Shown here: positions 48,951-61,241 of the stretch, one piece after another
Layout of the letters: every line of letters starts with the position of its first letter
Numbering within the stretch: position 1 is the stretch's first letter
Source: Antedon bifida
Taxonomy: Eukaryota > Echinodermata > Crinoidea > Comatulida > Antedonidae
Length of the DNA: 64,000 nt
NCBI GenBank assembly: GCA_963402885.1
Contig: OY727098.1
Span: 26,326,417-26,390,416 of the forward strand
Direction of reading: 5' to 3'
The notes under the pieces: generated by a model
What the model saw: the letters and a program-made list of their open reading frames with translations, nothing else
Told to the model about the DNA's origin: nothing
Database searches by the model: none
Translations under genes and position numbers: made by a program

Positions 48951-49423
48951 TAATGGCTGTTGGCCTTGTTTAGAATAGCTCTACTTTTTTTTTTTTTTCG
49001 GTACAATTAATAAAGAGTATGTTTTATAAAATGAGAAATGAACTTTACCTCCATATCTCCCATAATGCATCATACTGTATCAAAAATAAAAGTTCTCTAT
49101 TCATAAATTGTTACTGCTTTATTCACCATAAGGTTTAGTATTGATAATAAAAAAGGTGGTTTTCTCAAAATGAACAAGCTTGTAAATTTCTCAAAGCAGA
49201 AAGTAAGAAACAGTTAACAATTTTAAATTAATGACGAAGATTCGTCATACAACATTATAATTCAAAAAGGTTTGTAATTTTGGTTCAAAATTTGAAACTT
49301 TGAAAGAAAAACAAACCTTTTACAGACCTTCTTTTAATTATATCTCTTTACACACATGATGTCTAGTAAACTTTTCTTCTTAAACTTTATAAATACTGAA
49401 CTTTAAGTGTACACTTACCCTAC

Positions 49424-49482
49424 TTAAGTATACCAGGGAGTTATAAAATAATATAATAATATTACTCCCTGAGTATAGTACA
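49424..49482. repeat. Imperfect hairpin in AT-rich DNA
   Basis: TATACCAGGGAGTTA pairs with TACTCCCTGAGTATA across an A/T loop. Confidence 0.45.
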
Positions 49483-50035
49483 CTCACATTTACAATGTAA
49501 AAATGTATGCGCTTTTTATACATTTATATACAGTAGTAGGTCGGCTTATTTTTCAAAGTAAAATAAAATTCTTGAATTATGAAAATTATCTATAAAAATA
49601 ACTTATGGATAATATTTGAATTTTTAAAAGCTGAACTATAACAAGTGGTTGGTTCATGAAATTGAAATCTTCTGTAAAATATGTATAAAAGATAAGATAC
49701 ACAATATAATACTTGTATTAGGATCCTATGACAGTTAGCAAACTGTTCTAATTCCAACTAAAATATTTTATGAATTTCATATCAGTAGGCCTATGTTTAT
49801 GCGGTAATGCAAGATGGGGATTTCTACAACAGGGGATAATAGATATTAATAAATCAACATTATTTAGGCACATTGCCAGAATTAACTAAAGAGGACTTGT
49901 TGATATATATGAATCTTTAAAAGTGGATACAAAATAGTTTTTATAAAAAAACATGAATCATAAAAATTTAGGTTAACCTCTTTTATTAGAGGGGAAAAAT
50001 AGATTCAATTAAATTAGAATTTACTTCCACCAAAA

Positions 50036-50208
50036 ACAGATACTGTAAAACCCCTCTTTTAGGTCCAATCCTATTCAGGGCACACTCTTATTAAGTGGGC
50101 ACTCATCAAACAAAAGGTGAAATATATGCTTTAAAAGTATACGGCCAACTCCTATTCACTGGAGACCACTATTAGGGAACATTTTTGTTGAGGTTCTACT
50201 GTATATGA
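50036..50208. mobile_element. MITE-D, short-TIR element
   Basis: ATACTGTAAAACCCCTC at the left and, inverted, ATACAGTAGAACCTCAAC at the right are the ends. The interior has CTCTTATTAAGTGGGCACTC-like blocks. It directly precedes a MITE-A copy. Confidence 0.6.
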
Positions 50209-50217
50209 TCCTAAAAC

Positions 50218-50404
50218 TTGCTCTGTCTACACTATCAAACTTTAAGAGACAAAAAAATGTGATGTGCCCATATATGGACATGATGATGTCATATCACTAC
50301 CATATTTGGGAATATCACTACCATATTTGGGAATATCACTACCATATTTGGACACATCACACTTACCTTTTGTTAAACTAGTTTGATAGTGTGGACAGAG
50401 CTTT
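50218..50404 (-). mobile_element. MITE-A copy with three internal units
   Basis: TCTGTCTACACTATC at the left and GATAGTGTGGACAGAGCTTTA at the right, in overlapping pieces, define the ends. ATATCACTACCATATTTGG is present three times in 20-bp register, more than in most copies. Confidence 0.93.
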
Positions 50405-51548
50405 ACAGAGAAGCTAGCATTACTTTTTAAATAACCAATCTGTATTAAAATACAATAACAATTTATGCTAAAATTTAAAAGAAGCAGAATTGTTAAAAGG
50501 GCATTGAGTAACAACAGAAGCAGAGGATCAAAAGCAGAAGAATGTAATTCTCAAGAGTGTTACTGTACAGCAGCTGACACAAAAAAGGTGCGAGAAAAAG
50601 TAGCGAGAGCGTCAAATTATCACTTCAATAAAAGCGCATGTGTGTTTGCCCATTAACTCATCAACGCATCATGTATACGCTGTTTATAGGTCGAGGTTAA
50701 ATACTATCTTGTTATGGGTGAAAATAATTAATGCGTTTCGGCTGTCATCTTCAAAGATAAAAAAAAAAACCGAATATATAGTGTACAAAATGTTCAATTA
50801 GAAAAATTACTTAAGACACGTCGCAATGCATGACACTAATGTGGTGGAAAATCTTCCCTTATACCATGGAGAAATAATTAAAGCTTACACATAGCATATC
50901 CATGAATTATTACTTACAAACCCTCCTTTAGGACACCTTTGAGGGGAAACTTTCTTGTGAAATGAATAAATGAGGCCAGGGGAAATACATATTACAATAC
51001 TTCATCCAAACTCGAATAAAGCGACTCTTTGATGGTTCCTGAAGGTGTCACCTTGACTTAATAAGCGATCGAGCCAATTAAAACAAAATTCCATCAGTTT
51101 GACACCTGTATGTTATGCAAAACAAGCAAAGGTTTAATTCCAGCCAAAAAATGTTTGTGAAGTTTACCCAATTCCTAATCAATGAATCCAGCATAATAGT
51201 TTATAGCAACCGTGACAAGGCAGTAACTGCTGCAATATGATATCTTACTTTATAATAAGCAAAAATGAAGGCAAGTAAACATAATGAATTATTAAATTGA
51301 CAATGACGCAAGAAAATTGATGTGTGTATTTCAGGGTGTCTGTAAGCCGTTTATAACTGACATAGGATATGGAAGCATGAAATTAAACACCCATCAATGA
51401 CATCACACAAATCCTAGTCATTCTAGTTGATTAAGCTTTATATTGAGATGGATTAAGATTAGTAAGATGAGTTTAAGATAAGATAAAGTACTTAGCAAAA
51501 TGCAGAAAGTGACAGAGGCCAATATTTAAAATAATATTTTAGCATCTA
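50405..51548. other. Gene-free AT-rich stretch
   Basis: Only short ORFs are present. The minus strand around 50725-50755 reads GAAGATGACAGCCGAAACGC, a motif of the type found at the ends of some retroelements. Confidence 0.4.
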
Positions 51549-51549
51549 T

Positions 51550-51888
51550 TTAAAGATGTATGGTCCCCCTGAAAAAAATAATTATTAAACAATTTTCTGT
51601 TGAATGTGCCATTTTAATGTCATATAGTTGTTATCCACTTTGAACAAAAATTAGATCGAAAAAAAAATGTATTTACCTGAAAAACTGTAATTTAAAGCAA
51701 AAATAGTCAAATTGGCTGCCAGCTAATAGATTTTTAGTTGAATTTAACCATTTATTTTGTCATTTTATAAGTGAAAATATTGTTTTTTTTCCTTTTTTTT
51801 TCCTACGGAAGTGATAACTTTATTGAAACTACAAAATAACCTTATTAATCTTCATTTTTCATGTTTTTGGGGGACAATACATCTTTAA
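51550..51888. mobile_element. MITE-E with TTAA target duplication
   Basis: TTAA-AGATGTATGGTCCCCC at the left and, inverted, TTAA-AGATGTATTGTCCCCC at the right. TTAA on both sides is the target duplication of piggyBac-type transposons. It has no transposase and is non-coding. Confidence 0.8.
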
Positions 51889-54574
51889 GATACAGATATT
51901 ACTCAAGAAAATTGTTGTGACCATAAATGTTGTCACTAATGCAATATAATATTTCTGAAAGTCAACAGGCATGATAAACTTATGGACAGTACAGTGTACA
52001 CAAACTTACATACAAAGCAAGCACTTGTAAGGTTCTAATGGGTGGTGTAATTATGTTTTTTAAAATTATTATTCATTTATTCTACACCGTTTTCATTCAT
52101 CCATTCATCAGTGGAAAATTACTTCCATTTATTGTCATTTACATATAAAATATACATTATGTTATATAACAAAAACAATTAAAAAGTGTCACATCACTCT
52201 CGTACGACGGTATACGTATATTAATAGTTATTCAGCTGAAGGTAATTACAAATAAAATTATTAAATCAAAAAATTAATGCCATGATAAATAGGTTGACAT
52301 TTGTATCATTCTTTCAAAAATAATAAGAGGTTGAAACGAGGAAATTCACAAAATTGGATAAAGTATGGCAAAAATAATATTTCATACAACTATTACTTGA
52401 ATATTATTATGAGGTTACATATTATTATATAGCTCACATATTATATATTTGCAGGCGTAATGCAAAATATGTTGAGCTGTTTGGGTTACGCTGGCCACTG
52501 TAATTATAATAATCTTAGATTTTGCTTTGGTTTAAATTAACAACATAAACACCAACAAACGAAGCTACTTAAATAGCGTAAACATCACAAATGCAATTGA
52601 CAGCGTTCACAGATAAATCATTAACATTGCTGTACGCCGCTAGAAGTAGACAAGCGTGAGGATAATGCGATCGTGATTGATCAAGTACTAATGCCGAACG
52701 ACAATTTGTTTTGGTTCTGATTTTATCACAAAGTTGAACTGCCTTAAATAAATAAAGATTAATTGGGCACAGAATCTTTCACATTATTGTGAAAAACATG
52801 TTTTATTACGACTTTAAAAGAATTAATTGAAAATATTAAACTTTATATACACAGTATATTTCTGATGATGATCAAATAAAGATCGAAACGTTGAATCCTG
52901 GCTTGCCTCTCGTTATTTGGAGTCAGTTTTATAATATGTCACAGTGTATTATTGTATTCTAAATGCAGACAAGTGCAGTATTGGGTTAGATTTTATTAAA
53001 TTGAAAAATAAAAGGGTAAAACAATAAACAACAGAAAGCAAAGTATTGTTGGTAATAAAAAGTAGAACTGCACAGACGAGTAGGATGGGAACAGAGCTTC
53101 CATGACAGGGTCCTTGGCCACACCCGTACTGGGGTCACACCCCCTACTGGTGGCTCCCTTACTTCCTATTCATCCCCATTTCATATTTTATATTACCGGT
53201 AATCATTTCAGCATGGAGTGTCGCAAGGAGTGTTAAAAGAGGTCGTAGGACCACTGTCGCCATCAGACATACAACACCTCCAAACCACCACTCAACTCAC
53301 AATACTACATTGTAGCTTCAAACAGATACAATAACAAAATAGCTTTCAAAGCACATGGTTTATTCCATAATGTGTTTTCTCTGTAGTGACATTACAAATT
53401 ATGTGTATGAAAAACATTCGATAACAATCATCAAAATATACATTTTTATAACAATTTCAGTTAAACTGATTTGAAAATAGGTGGAAAGATTTTGAATAAC
53501 TTATTTCAGTAAATTAACTTCATCAACAAACATTAATTTAAGAATTCTCACAATTAATAAACAACATTTTATATACATTATTACAAATTACATAATCAAT
53601 TGATTTGTTTTGTTGTATCAGTGGGTTGCATTATATTCAGCCGTGTAAAAATGAAATCTTACAAAATAAACTATTTACAAAAAGCACCATTTAATCTTAA
53701 ACAAGATATTATTTATGAAACTTAAATGACATATTGCCTATAAAAATAATTAATAAAACATTTATTGCTTTCCAAAATTGTATGAAAATGTTGCAAATTA
53801 ACAACTATAAAATATTTATTTTGTTTATTTTGAGTTGAGAATGTATTTGATCCTATACGATCCTTGTATGCTCAAAAAATTAATAAATATTTGTGTTATT
53901 GCTATTAACAATAGAGTTAATTTATAAAAACTGTACTAAATGTTATTTATAACATTAAAGTTTATTTTTGAACAGCTATACAGTGGCCATAAGTCCCTGC
54001 CCTGTTGCCTAGTTGACACTCTAGTAATAAATAGCATCTGACTCTATGGTTTCTACTCATTTTATATAAAGTATATGATTATTTGGAATTTGGAATTACA
54101 AATAAACAGTATACTTCTAAGAGGCAAGAAAAATTGATTACACGATTTTCAAGCCATAGCAAATTGAAGCTCTCGCTTATACATTTTTGTTATTTATCTT
54201 AATAATGAATGAAAAAAGCTTGTTTACAATTTAAAGATTTAGTATAAACTAGAACGGTTCAAACTGCTTCATGTCTTAAAACATTTTCATTTGCAGTTGA
54301 TATTAAGATCTTGCACAAGCACTATCAGCCACTATTAAGCACATCTTAAAGGGCTTAGCTGTTACAAGTACGCAATATCTAACATGTTCAACAAACACTC
54401 TATCCGTTCATTTTTCAGAGATTACACTTTGCAAATACAAATTTACAAAATACAGATTTACAAAATTTAAAGGAACAATCTAACAATTCAATATTTAAAC
54501 AAATATTTTGAAAGATTCAAACCGATAGTGAATTACTTAGTTATTGTTACATAAACATTTTAATTTTATGTTAT
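51889..54574. other. Gene-free stretch with a GC-richer transposon-like block
   Basis: The interval 53070-53300 is GC-richer (CCACACCCGTACTGGGGTCA; GTCGTAGGACCACTGTCGCC). It reads open in short pieces on the minus strand (MSDGDSGPTTSFNTPCDTPC then stop), like a decayed retroelement ORF. The segment 52862-52905 carries CTGATGA ... GAAACGTTG. The remainder is plain AT-rich DNA. Confidence 0.4.
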
Positions 54575-56028
54575 CGTATGTAACGTAATATGTAATTACT
54601 ACCGTATATGTATAGTAATATGTAATTACTACCGTATATTTACAGTAATATGTAATTACTACCGTATATTTACAGTAATATGTAATTACTACCGTATATT
54701 TACAGTAATATGTAATTACTACCGTATATTTACAGTAATATGTAATCACTACGGTATATGTACAGTAATATGTAATTACTACCGTATATTTACAGTAATA
54801 TGTAATCACTACGGTATATGTACAGTAATATGTAATTACTACCGTATATGTACAGTAATATGTAATTACTACCGTATATGTACAGTAATATGTAATCACT
54901 ACGGTATATGTACAGTAATATGTAATTACTACCGTATATGTACAGTAATATGTAATTACTACCGTATATGTAATATGTAATTACTACCGTTTATGTACAG
55001 TAATATGTAATTACTACCATATATGTACAGTAATATGTAATTACTACCGTTTATGTACAGTAATATGTAATTACTACCATATATGTAATATGTAATTACT
55101 ACCATATATGTAATATGTAATTACTACCGTTTATGTACAGTAATATGTAATTACTACCGTTTATGTACAGTAATATGTAATTACTACCAAATACGTAATA
55201 TGTAATTACTACCATATATGTAATATGTAATTACTACCATATATGTAATATGTAATTACTACCATATATGTACAGTAATATGTAATTACTACCATATATG
55301 TAATATGTAATTACTACCATATATGTAATATGTAATTAGTACCGTATATGTAATATGTAATTACTACCATATATGTAATATGTAATTAGTACCATATATG
55401 TAATATGTAATTACTACCATATATGTAATATGTAATTACTACCATATATGTAATATGTAATTAGTACCATATATGTAATATGTAATTAGTACCGTATATG
55501 TAATATGTAATTACTACCATATATGTAATATGTAATTAGTACCATATATGTAATATGTAATTAGTACCATATATGTAATATGTAATTACTACCATATATG
55601 TAATATGTAATTAGTACCATATATGTAATATGTAATTAGTACCGTATATGTAATATGTAATTACTACCATATATGTAATATGTAATTAGTACCATATATG
55701 TAATATGTAATTAGTACCATATATGTAATATGTAATTACTACCATATATGTAATATGTAATTACTACCATATATGTAATATGTAATTAGTACCATATATG
55801 TAATATGTAATTACTACCATATATGTAATATGTAATTACTACCATATATGTAATATGTAATTAGTACCATATATGTAATATGTAATTACTACCATATATG
55901 TAATATGTAATTAGTACCATATATGTAATATGTAATTACTACCATATATGTAATATGTAATTACTACCATATATGTAATATGTAATTAGTACCATATATG
56001 TAATATGTAATTACTACCATATATATAA
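54575..56028. repeat. 1.45-kb satellite, 30-bp units changing to 25-bp units
   Basis: From about 54590 to 54965 the unit is 30 bp (GTAATATGTAATTACTACC plus GTATATGTACA). After a mixed zone up to about 55290 it is mostly 25 bp, lacking the five bases of the TACAG part. In the 25-bp zone units with TTACTACC and TTAGTACC are interspersed. The 30-bp period keeps one minus-strand frame open (VITYYCTYTV repeated); it is not a gene. Confidence 0.98.
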
Positions 56029-58281
56029 TGATGGTGGTTAATCCAGCTGATCATTAGGGACCTTCAACTTGAAGGTTTCCTTCTACAGTGCCTTGTGGTT
56101 TGTTGATCATGATGGATTTCATCATGATCACGGTAGTGTGAACAATGATAAAATTGATTAAGTTTTATTCACCACTGCCTTTGGTAATTTTAACTATTCT
56201 AAAATGTTTTGAATGAGCATACTATATTTTTCATCTTGTTCAGTTCAATTTTTATTTTCTTAAAAAGCATTTGTTCAATAACAGTTGAGTTTAAATGGTT
56301 TCATTCAAATGTCTCTATGTAAACAGACATAAACAGTTGTCAATTAGACAGTATTTTAATTGTTTTTTTAGTACATCTGTCTACAAAATAAATGACATGG
56401 GAATTAGCACCAAGATTAGGTGCCTGTTATTCTTTTGAATTATTAGTAAAAGTAATTTGGAAAGAAAAAAATCTGTGTTTACATTCATATTTGAATTAAA
56501 TGTGATTATTATGATGTCATTGCTATTTTTAAAATGAGAAAATAATACAATTGTATTGTAATAAAATGGTTTAATTCAAATTCAAATGAATGTCTATCAT
56601 ATCACATTTTGAGACACCCTATAATTAAATTTATTTAGGTTGACCCTGATCTCCCCAATTTCATTTTTTTTATGTATATACGGAAATAGACCGAATAAAT
56701 AATGAAATGAAAACTTGCATATAAATACAATGAAAAAAAGTAGTTGGGGGAAAAGTGAGATAAGTCAGGAAGACTTTAGGTTTGACCCACCCCAAGATAT
56801 AACATAAGGGGATGCTTTCCTCCTGTGAAAACAAACAAGGGACAATATGTTTAAACACTAATGTCAAAGTTCAGGAAACACTTTGTTGGGCCTAGACGGT
56901 GTCCCCTTAGCAGAGGTCTACAGAAATAAAAAATACAGGATTTGTCTAGTTTTATTTGGGACGTAAATAACAACTTCACCTGACTCAATTTATATTGGGA
57001 AACATTTTAAATTGCATTCTATGACTCAGTATGTTGGTTCCGCTGATAATAATAATGTGAACATTAGGGAACATTAGTGGGCGAACATTTGGCAGTAAGC
57101 TGAGAATGCTTGACTCACGAACCAAATCAAATAAAAGCAAATGATCCAATTGGGAACAATAAATGATGTGATTATAGACAATTATAGACAATAGTCTATT
57201 AACAACATTAAACTAATTGTTCTGTAGTTTATATGTCTGCAAAATAAATGGCATGGAAATTAAAATGTTCTTTAAAAAGGTTATAATTAATCCTTTTTAT
57301 AGAAAGAACAATAAAACAATTATTTTGGTGACATTGTTAGTTTTTAAAATGTGAAATAGAATTCTAATGGTAATCATTTTTTATAAGCAAAATTTAATAA
57401 TAATTTTAAATGATGTCTTAACAAAACTGAAACATTGTGTTTGTATTACTTTTAATTTATGCGGCGCATTTATAATAAAATATCAAAAAAATATATTTTA
57501 ATTTGAAAATAAAATGAAAATGGTAAAGAATATACAACCAAAAAAGCAGTGGGAAATTGAGAAAGGTGTAGAGAAACACAAACATCAACTGTTTGATGAT
57601 TTTAGAATGGGATACAAGTAAACAATTGCAATGTTCTATTTTGAATTGTTGTAAAATTCTATAACTTTGTCAAAAGAGAAGAAACAACACCTGTAATTTG
57701 AGGCACCTCTGTTTACATACGGGACATTACTCATTTTGCGGCCCGTACAGTAGGGCCTACATATTATTTAAATCTTTACGTTTTTATTATTTCTCAATTT
57801 CTGTCACTCTAACCAACAACAAATATTGATAGTAGGCAATATATAAATTAGATACAACATAATATTTTTTTTACTGCAATCAATGAATGCAATGCAAATG
57901 CAAATGGGAAAAGACTATAACAGATGTGTTGGCTCTATGGAGCTAGCAAGTAGGATGACAGAAGACAGAAGATGGTTTCAGAATACTGTTAGAAACGCCA
58001 CGCTCTGATCAGAGTTTGCTTTGACGACGACGAATCAATGAATTAAATGAACCAAAGAATATAATTACATTTTTTATGTATTGTTATGAAACTAATTTAA
58101 TATTTATTATATTTATAGTCAAATTACTATTTTAGTGTAATTTTTGTATCCTAGATACATCTGGAGACTTGCTGAAAATGCTTTACAAAATGATGACAAT
58201 TTCTAAAAATTTACAAAAATGTTATTTTAGAAAAGAAAGTTGATACTCTATGAAAATCCTTTGATTTGTTTTTATTGCTAG
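56029..58281. other. Gene-free AT-rich stretch
   Basis: No supported exon. A short inverted ATCATGATGGATTTCATCATGAT palindrome-like segment lies near 56107-56130. Confidence 0.5.
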
Positions 58282-58414
58282 CGAAGATTACCGTGCAGAT
58301 GAAAGACAAGATGTTTACAAAGTTGAACATTTCAAGAAAGCAGTAAATATTAAAGAGAGTTTATGAAGAAGGTCGTACGGGAGGTCATAGAGAAATAAGT
58401 TATATTTCTACATG
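58282..58414 (+). CDS. Candidate exon with a 27-codon reading frame (unrecognised)
   Basis: A pyrimidine-rich acceptor (TTGTTTTTATTGCTAG) precedes the segment and a strong donor (CATG|GTAAGTAAGG) follows it. With one leading base the frame reads EDYRADERQDVYKVEHFKKA and continues to a TGA after 27 codons. Another frame is open for 20 codons as well. It could be a terminal coding exon with a spliced 3' UTR, or chance. No neighbour gene is known on this strand nearby, and no family is recognised. Confidence 0.2.
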
Positions 58415-58615
58415 GTAAGTAAGGTCTACAAATAACCTTGCTATATCAATATACACATTGGCTGATTTAAAGTCACAGATAATACTACATCTTGGATTTG
58501 ATTACAAGCTGAGAGGCAGATTTAGGGATGCCGCAGCAATAGGTAATTTGGAATACAATTACTGTGTATACATGATCGGAGAACATTATATTATGATCTG
58601 ACATTATCAACAGTT

Positions 58616-58812
58616 TTAGGCTGAGGGGCATGTTATGATGTGAACATACTACACCATTGGATGATCATATAACTTGAGTCACATTGGTTATATGACATTA
58701 TAATGTTTAGGAAGGCTGAGGGCATGTTATGATGTGAATATAGAGCAACATTGGATGATCATATAACATTAGTCACATTGGTTATATGACATAATAATGT
58801 TTAGGCTGATGG
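58616..58812. repeat. Tandem duplication, about 93-bp unit, two copies
   Basis: GGCTGAGGG(G)CATGTTATGATGTGAA starts near 58619 and 58713. Both copies run through ATTGGATGATCATATAAC and CACATTGGTTATATGACAT to AATAATGTTTAGG. Confidence 0.92.
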
Positions 58813-59752
58813 GCACATTTAGCACCCTTAGTTCAAACATGTTAGTACTATTGGATAGAACATACGATTTGACCTAACGTCCTTATATTAATTACATGTT
58901 TCTTCATATATGTATTCTGATGTTCAATTTGTTTTTTATGACCTATAGCAGTAATTTTGTTTTGATTTTTAAAAAGTAATTTTAACCAATTTTTTAATAT
59001 TTTGCTGCCATGTTTTAATCTTTTTGTTTTATGAATAAATACTAATGAAAACACAAGTTGGACCACACCCTTTTCAAATAAATAATTTAAGAATATTTAG
59101 TATTGAAAATGATTTTCAGTGGCAGGATTGCTTAAAAGAGGGAATTTCATTTAGCTGCACCAACTAGTGCTACCAACTGGATACACCCATGCTTTTTCGA
59201 TATTAATGAAGTTGTTTTTAAATGTCTACACAATTTTAGGTAGGTGTTTAATTCAAATTTTAACTGAAAATTAATTTAAAAACATTAATTTGAACTTTTG
59301 AATTTGTTAAAAACATGTTGTTTACTTCAATTGACAGTTTAAAAAAAAGAATTTAAGTCTTATTACCGGTATGAATGTACAGGAAAGTGTAAAAAACAAG
59401 CAGATTAACTCTAGAGGGCTACATTCATTTAAGTGTAAACACAGAGCAACTCTAGTACCTTGTCTAAGAAAAACAACCGAGACATGGATTGAATTGTTGC
59501 TTGAACCAGATACAACATTTTTTTTTTTCAGTTTTCTATCATGAATGACTTCAGAATATTTTGGAGGACACAGACCATTAGCTCCACTCCGTAGAAAAAA
59601 CAGTAAATGTACACACTGACCATTATTGGACAAACAGGATTAGAGACTGACCGTTATTGAAAATTGCCGGTTATGATCAGCCGGGATGGGAGAACAACAA
59701 CAATTTGCCTTCTTGCTATTCAATATACATTCCATGAAATTTGTCCCCCAAC

Positions 59753-60113
59753 TTAGGGTATGTTCAGATCTATGGAGTTATGCTTTTGTATCGCAAGCAA
59801 TGTCATATTATAATTAGCATCGTAACAACAAAGTGTTCAGACACACTTAATTAACGCTTTTGTTAGAAACTGAAGTATCACCGATTTGGGCGAACATCTG
59901 GTATGCAGGAGTAAATTTGATTGGTTGGAGGTCAAAATCATTGATGCATGACTTTCGTATCGTAAGCAGCGTACACTAATATTGTACCTTAAGCCGTCGT
60001 AACGAATGAAAGATCAGTGTCGCAAGAGGTGGTTTCCACTCATCTTTCTTGGTTCAGACCTCTGCCGCGTACGATATGAAAGCATAAATCTGTAGGTCTG
60101 AACAGGCCCTTAA
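59753..60113. mobile_element. MITE-F, 361 bp
   Basis: The left end, TTAGGGTATGTTCAGATCTA, continues to GAGTTATGCTTTTGTATCGC. The inverted right end, TTAAGGGCCTGTTCAGACCT, continues to GATTTATGCTTTCATATCG. The imperfect TIRs are about 46 bp. A second internal inverted set (TTCGTATCGTAAGC; GCATCGTAACAAC) suggests a folded structure. It is non-coding. Confidence 0.85.
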
Positions 60114-60524
60114 TGAAGTACAGATCTGTAATAATGTACTTGACGGGATTCTGTAGACGTGTCACCATAGTTTGATGGTTATTTAAGATCAAACAAATTG
60201 TACTTCCAATTATAGTACATGTAAGCTGAATATAAGTTATATGCGTGCTTAAAAAACACTTGTGAGTAAATTCAGTATGAAATTATTATTGATTAAATGT
60301 TTGAACGAATAAATTAACAATATTATTTGAAAGTGTAATATAAAGTCTTTCCCTCTTTTTTTTTCTTCATCAATCCAACAAAATCCACAACCATGGACGG
60401 ATTTATCTTGTTTACCGTGCACTCAAGCATGTCGTCTTGTGTTGTGCCACATTGTTTCGTCACAAATGTTTGGCATATTGTTGATTAATGAAACCAACAA
60501 AACAAACATACAACATAAGTTTAC

Positions 60525-60571
60525 CTGATGAGAATGATCTTCCTCTGACGTCATCATCAGTACTGTGTTAC
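60525..60571 (-). CDS. Candidate 47-nt exon (unrecognised)
   Basis: On the minus strand an acceptor (TCTTATTGCAG) and a donor (CATCAG|GTAAACTTA) bracket 47 nt. The only open frame has two leading bases, then NTVLMMTSEEDHSHQ. It could be an internal exon, or a first coding exon starting MMTSEEDHSHQ after a non-coding exon. It lies beyond the SLC9B stop on the same strand. Its entry phase (2) does not match the exit of the SLC9B exon before the last (0), so it would belong to another gene. The DNA contains a full palindromic CRE, TGACGTCA (60547-60554). Confidence 0.25.
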
Positions 60572-60835
60572 CTGCAATAAGACAATATTATTAGTTTTAA
60601 TATTTAAATGTAGACTATGAGTCTTAAATACAGGAGATCATCTTTCAGAAAAAGCTGTAAGATGGAAATGTTGCTTATATTCAGCTTATATTTCAAAGGG
60701 TCCAAATGCTGATTTTTTTAAGACTGTCTGTGGACCTAGCCTGGTTTTGCAGAAAGTTTGATATTGTGAATTATTTTTAATGCTACCTATTAGCCATTTA
60801 AACAACATAACGTTTGTTATGCTCAATATTTTATC

Positions 60836-60968
60836 TCTTTTTTTTCTTTTCATGTATTATACATATATGTATTGTCGGGGCCCTCATGAGACAAGCATTT
60901 GCCTTAGTGTGAGCCCCATTTATTATTGTTATAACTGAATAAATGTGTATGAATAAATGAGTGTTATA
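60836..60968 (+). mobile_element. LINE-like 3' end
   Basis: A T-rich run, then GTATTGTCGGGGCCCTCATG, CCTTAGTGTGAGCCCC and a GAATAAATG-repeated tail form a layout common at 3' ends of L2/CR1-type LINEs. No reverse transcriptase is present. Confidence 0.55.
60919..60924 (-). terminator. Possible polyadenylation signal of SLC9B
   Basis: AATAAA on the minus strand lies 318 bp beyond the SLC9B stop. It falls inside a plus-oriented LINE tail, so the assignment is tentative. Confidence 0.25.
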
Positions 60969-61054
60969 AAAGAATTTGGGATCTTTTGGTCATCAAGTCT
61001 TGGGAGAGTGTCCAGTTTCAAAGAGTTTGGTATTAGGAGAGTGGACTGTATAAT

Positions 61055-61182
61055 AAAGCTCTGTCTACACTATCAAACTAGTTTGACAAAAAAAGTGTGA
61101 TGTGCCCAAATATGGTAGTGATATGACATCATCCTGTCCTTATATGGGTTATATAAAGTTTGATAGTGTAGACAAGGCTTAA
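61055..61182 (+). mobile_element. MITE-A copy, downstream of SLC9B
   Basis: AAGCTCTGTCTACACTATC at the left and GATAGTGTAGACAAGGCTT at the right mark the ends, with a single internal AATATGGTAGTGATATGAC unit. It would lie in the 3' UTR if the distal AATAAA is used. Confidence 0.93.
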
Positions 61183-61241
61183 TACAGTATATAGATTCAT
61201 AAACTAGTATTAAACAAAAACCAACATAAACATAAAACCTT

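Noticed and set aside
53070..53300. Gene exon in the GC-richer block
   Set aside because: Short open pieces end in stops and no splice borders match. More like decayed transposon sequence.
54537..54899. 120-codon minus-strand ORF of repeated VITYYCTYTV
   Set aside because: A 30-bp satellite period equals ten codons and keeps a frame open. It ends when the unit becomes 25 bp.
59322..59633. 103-codon minus-strand ORF
   Set aside because: The composition follows AT-rich DNA in its C-terminal half and no family or splice signal is evident.
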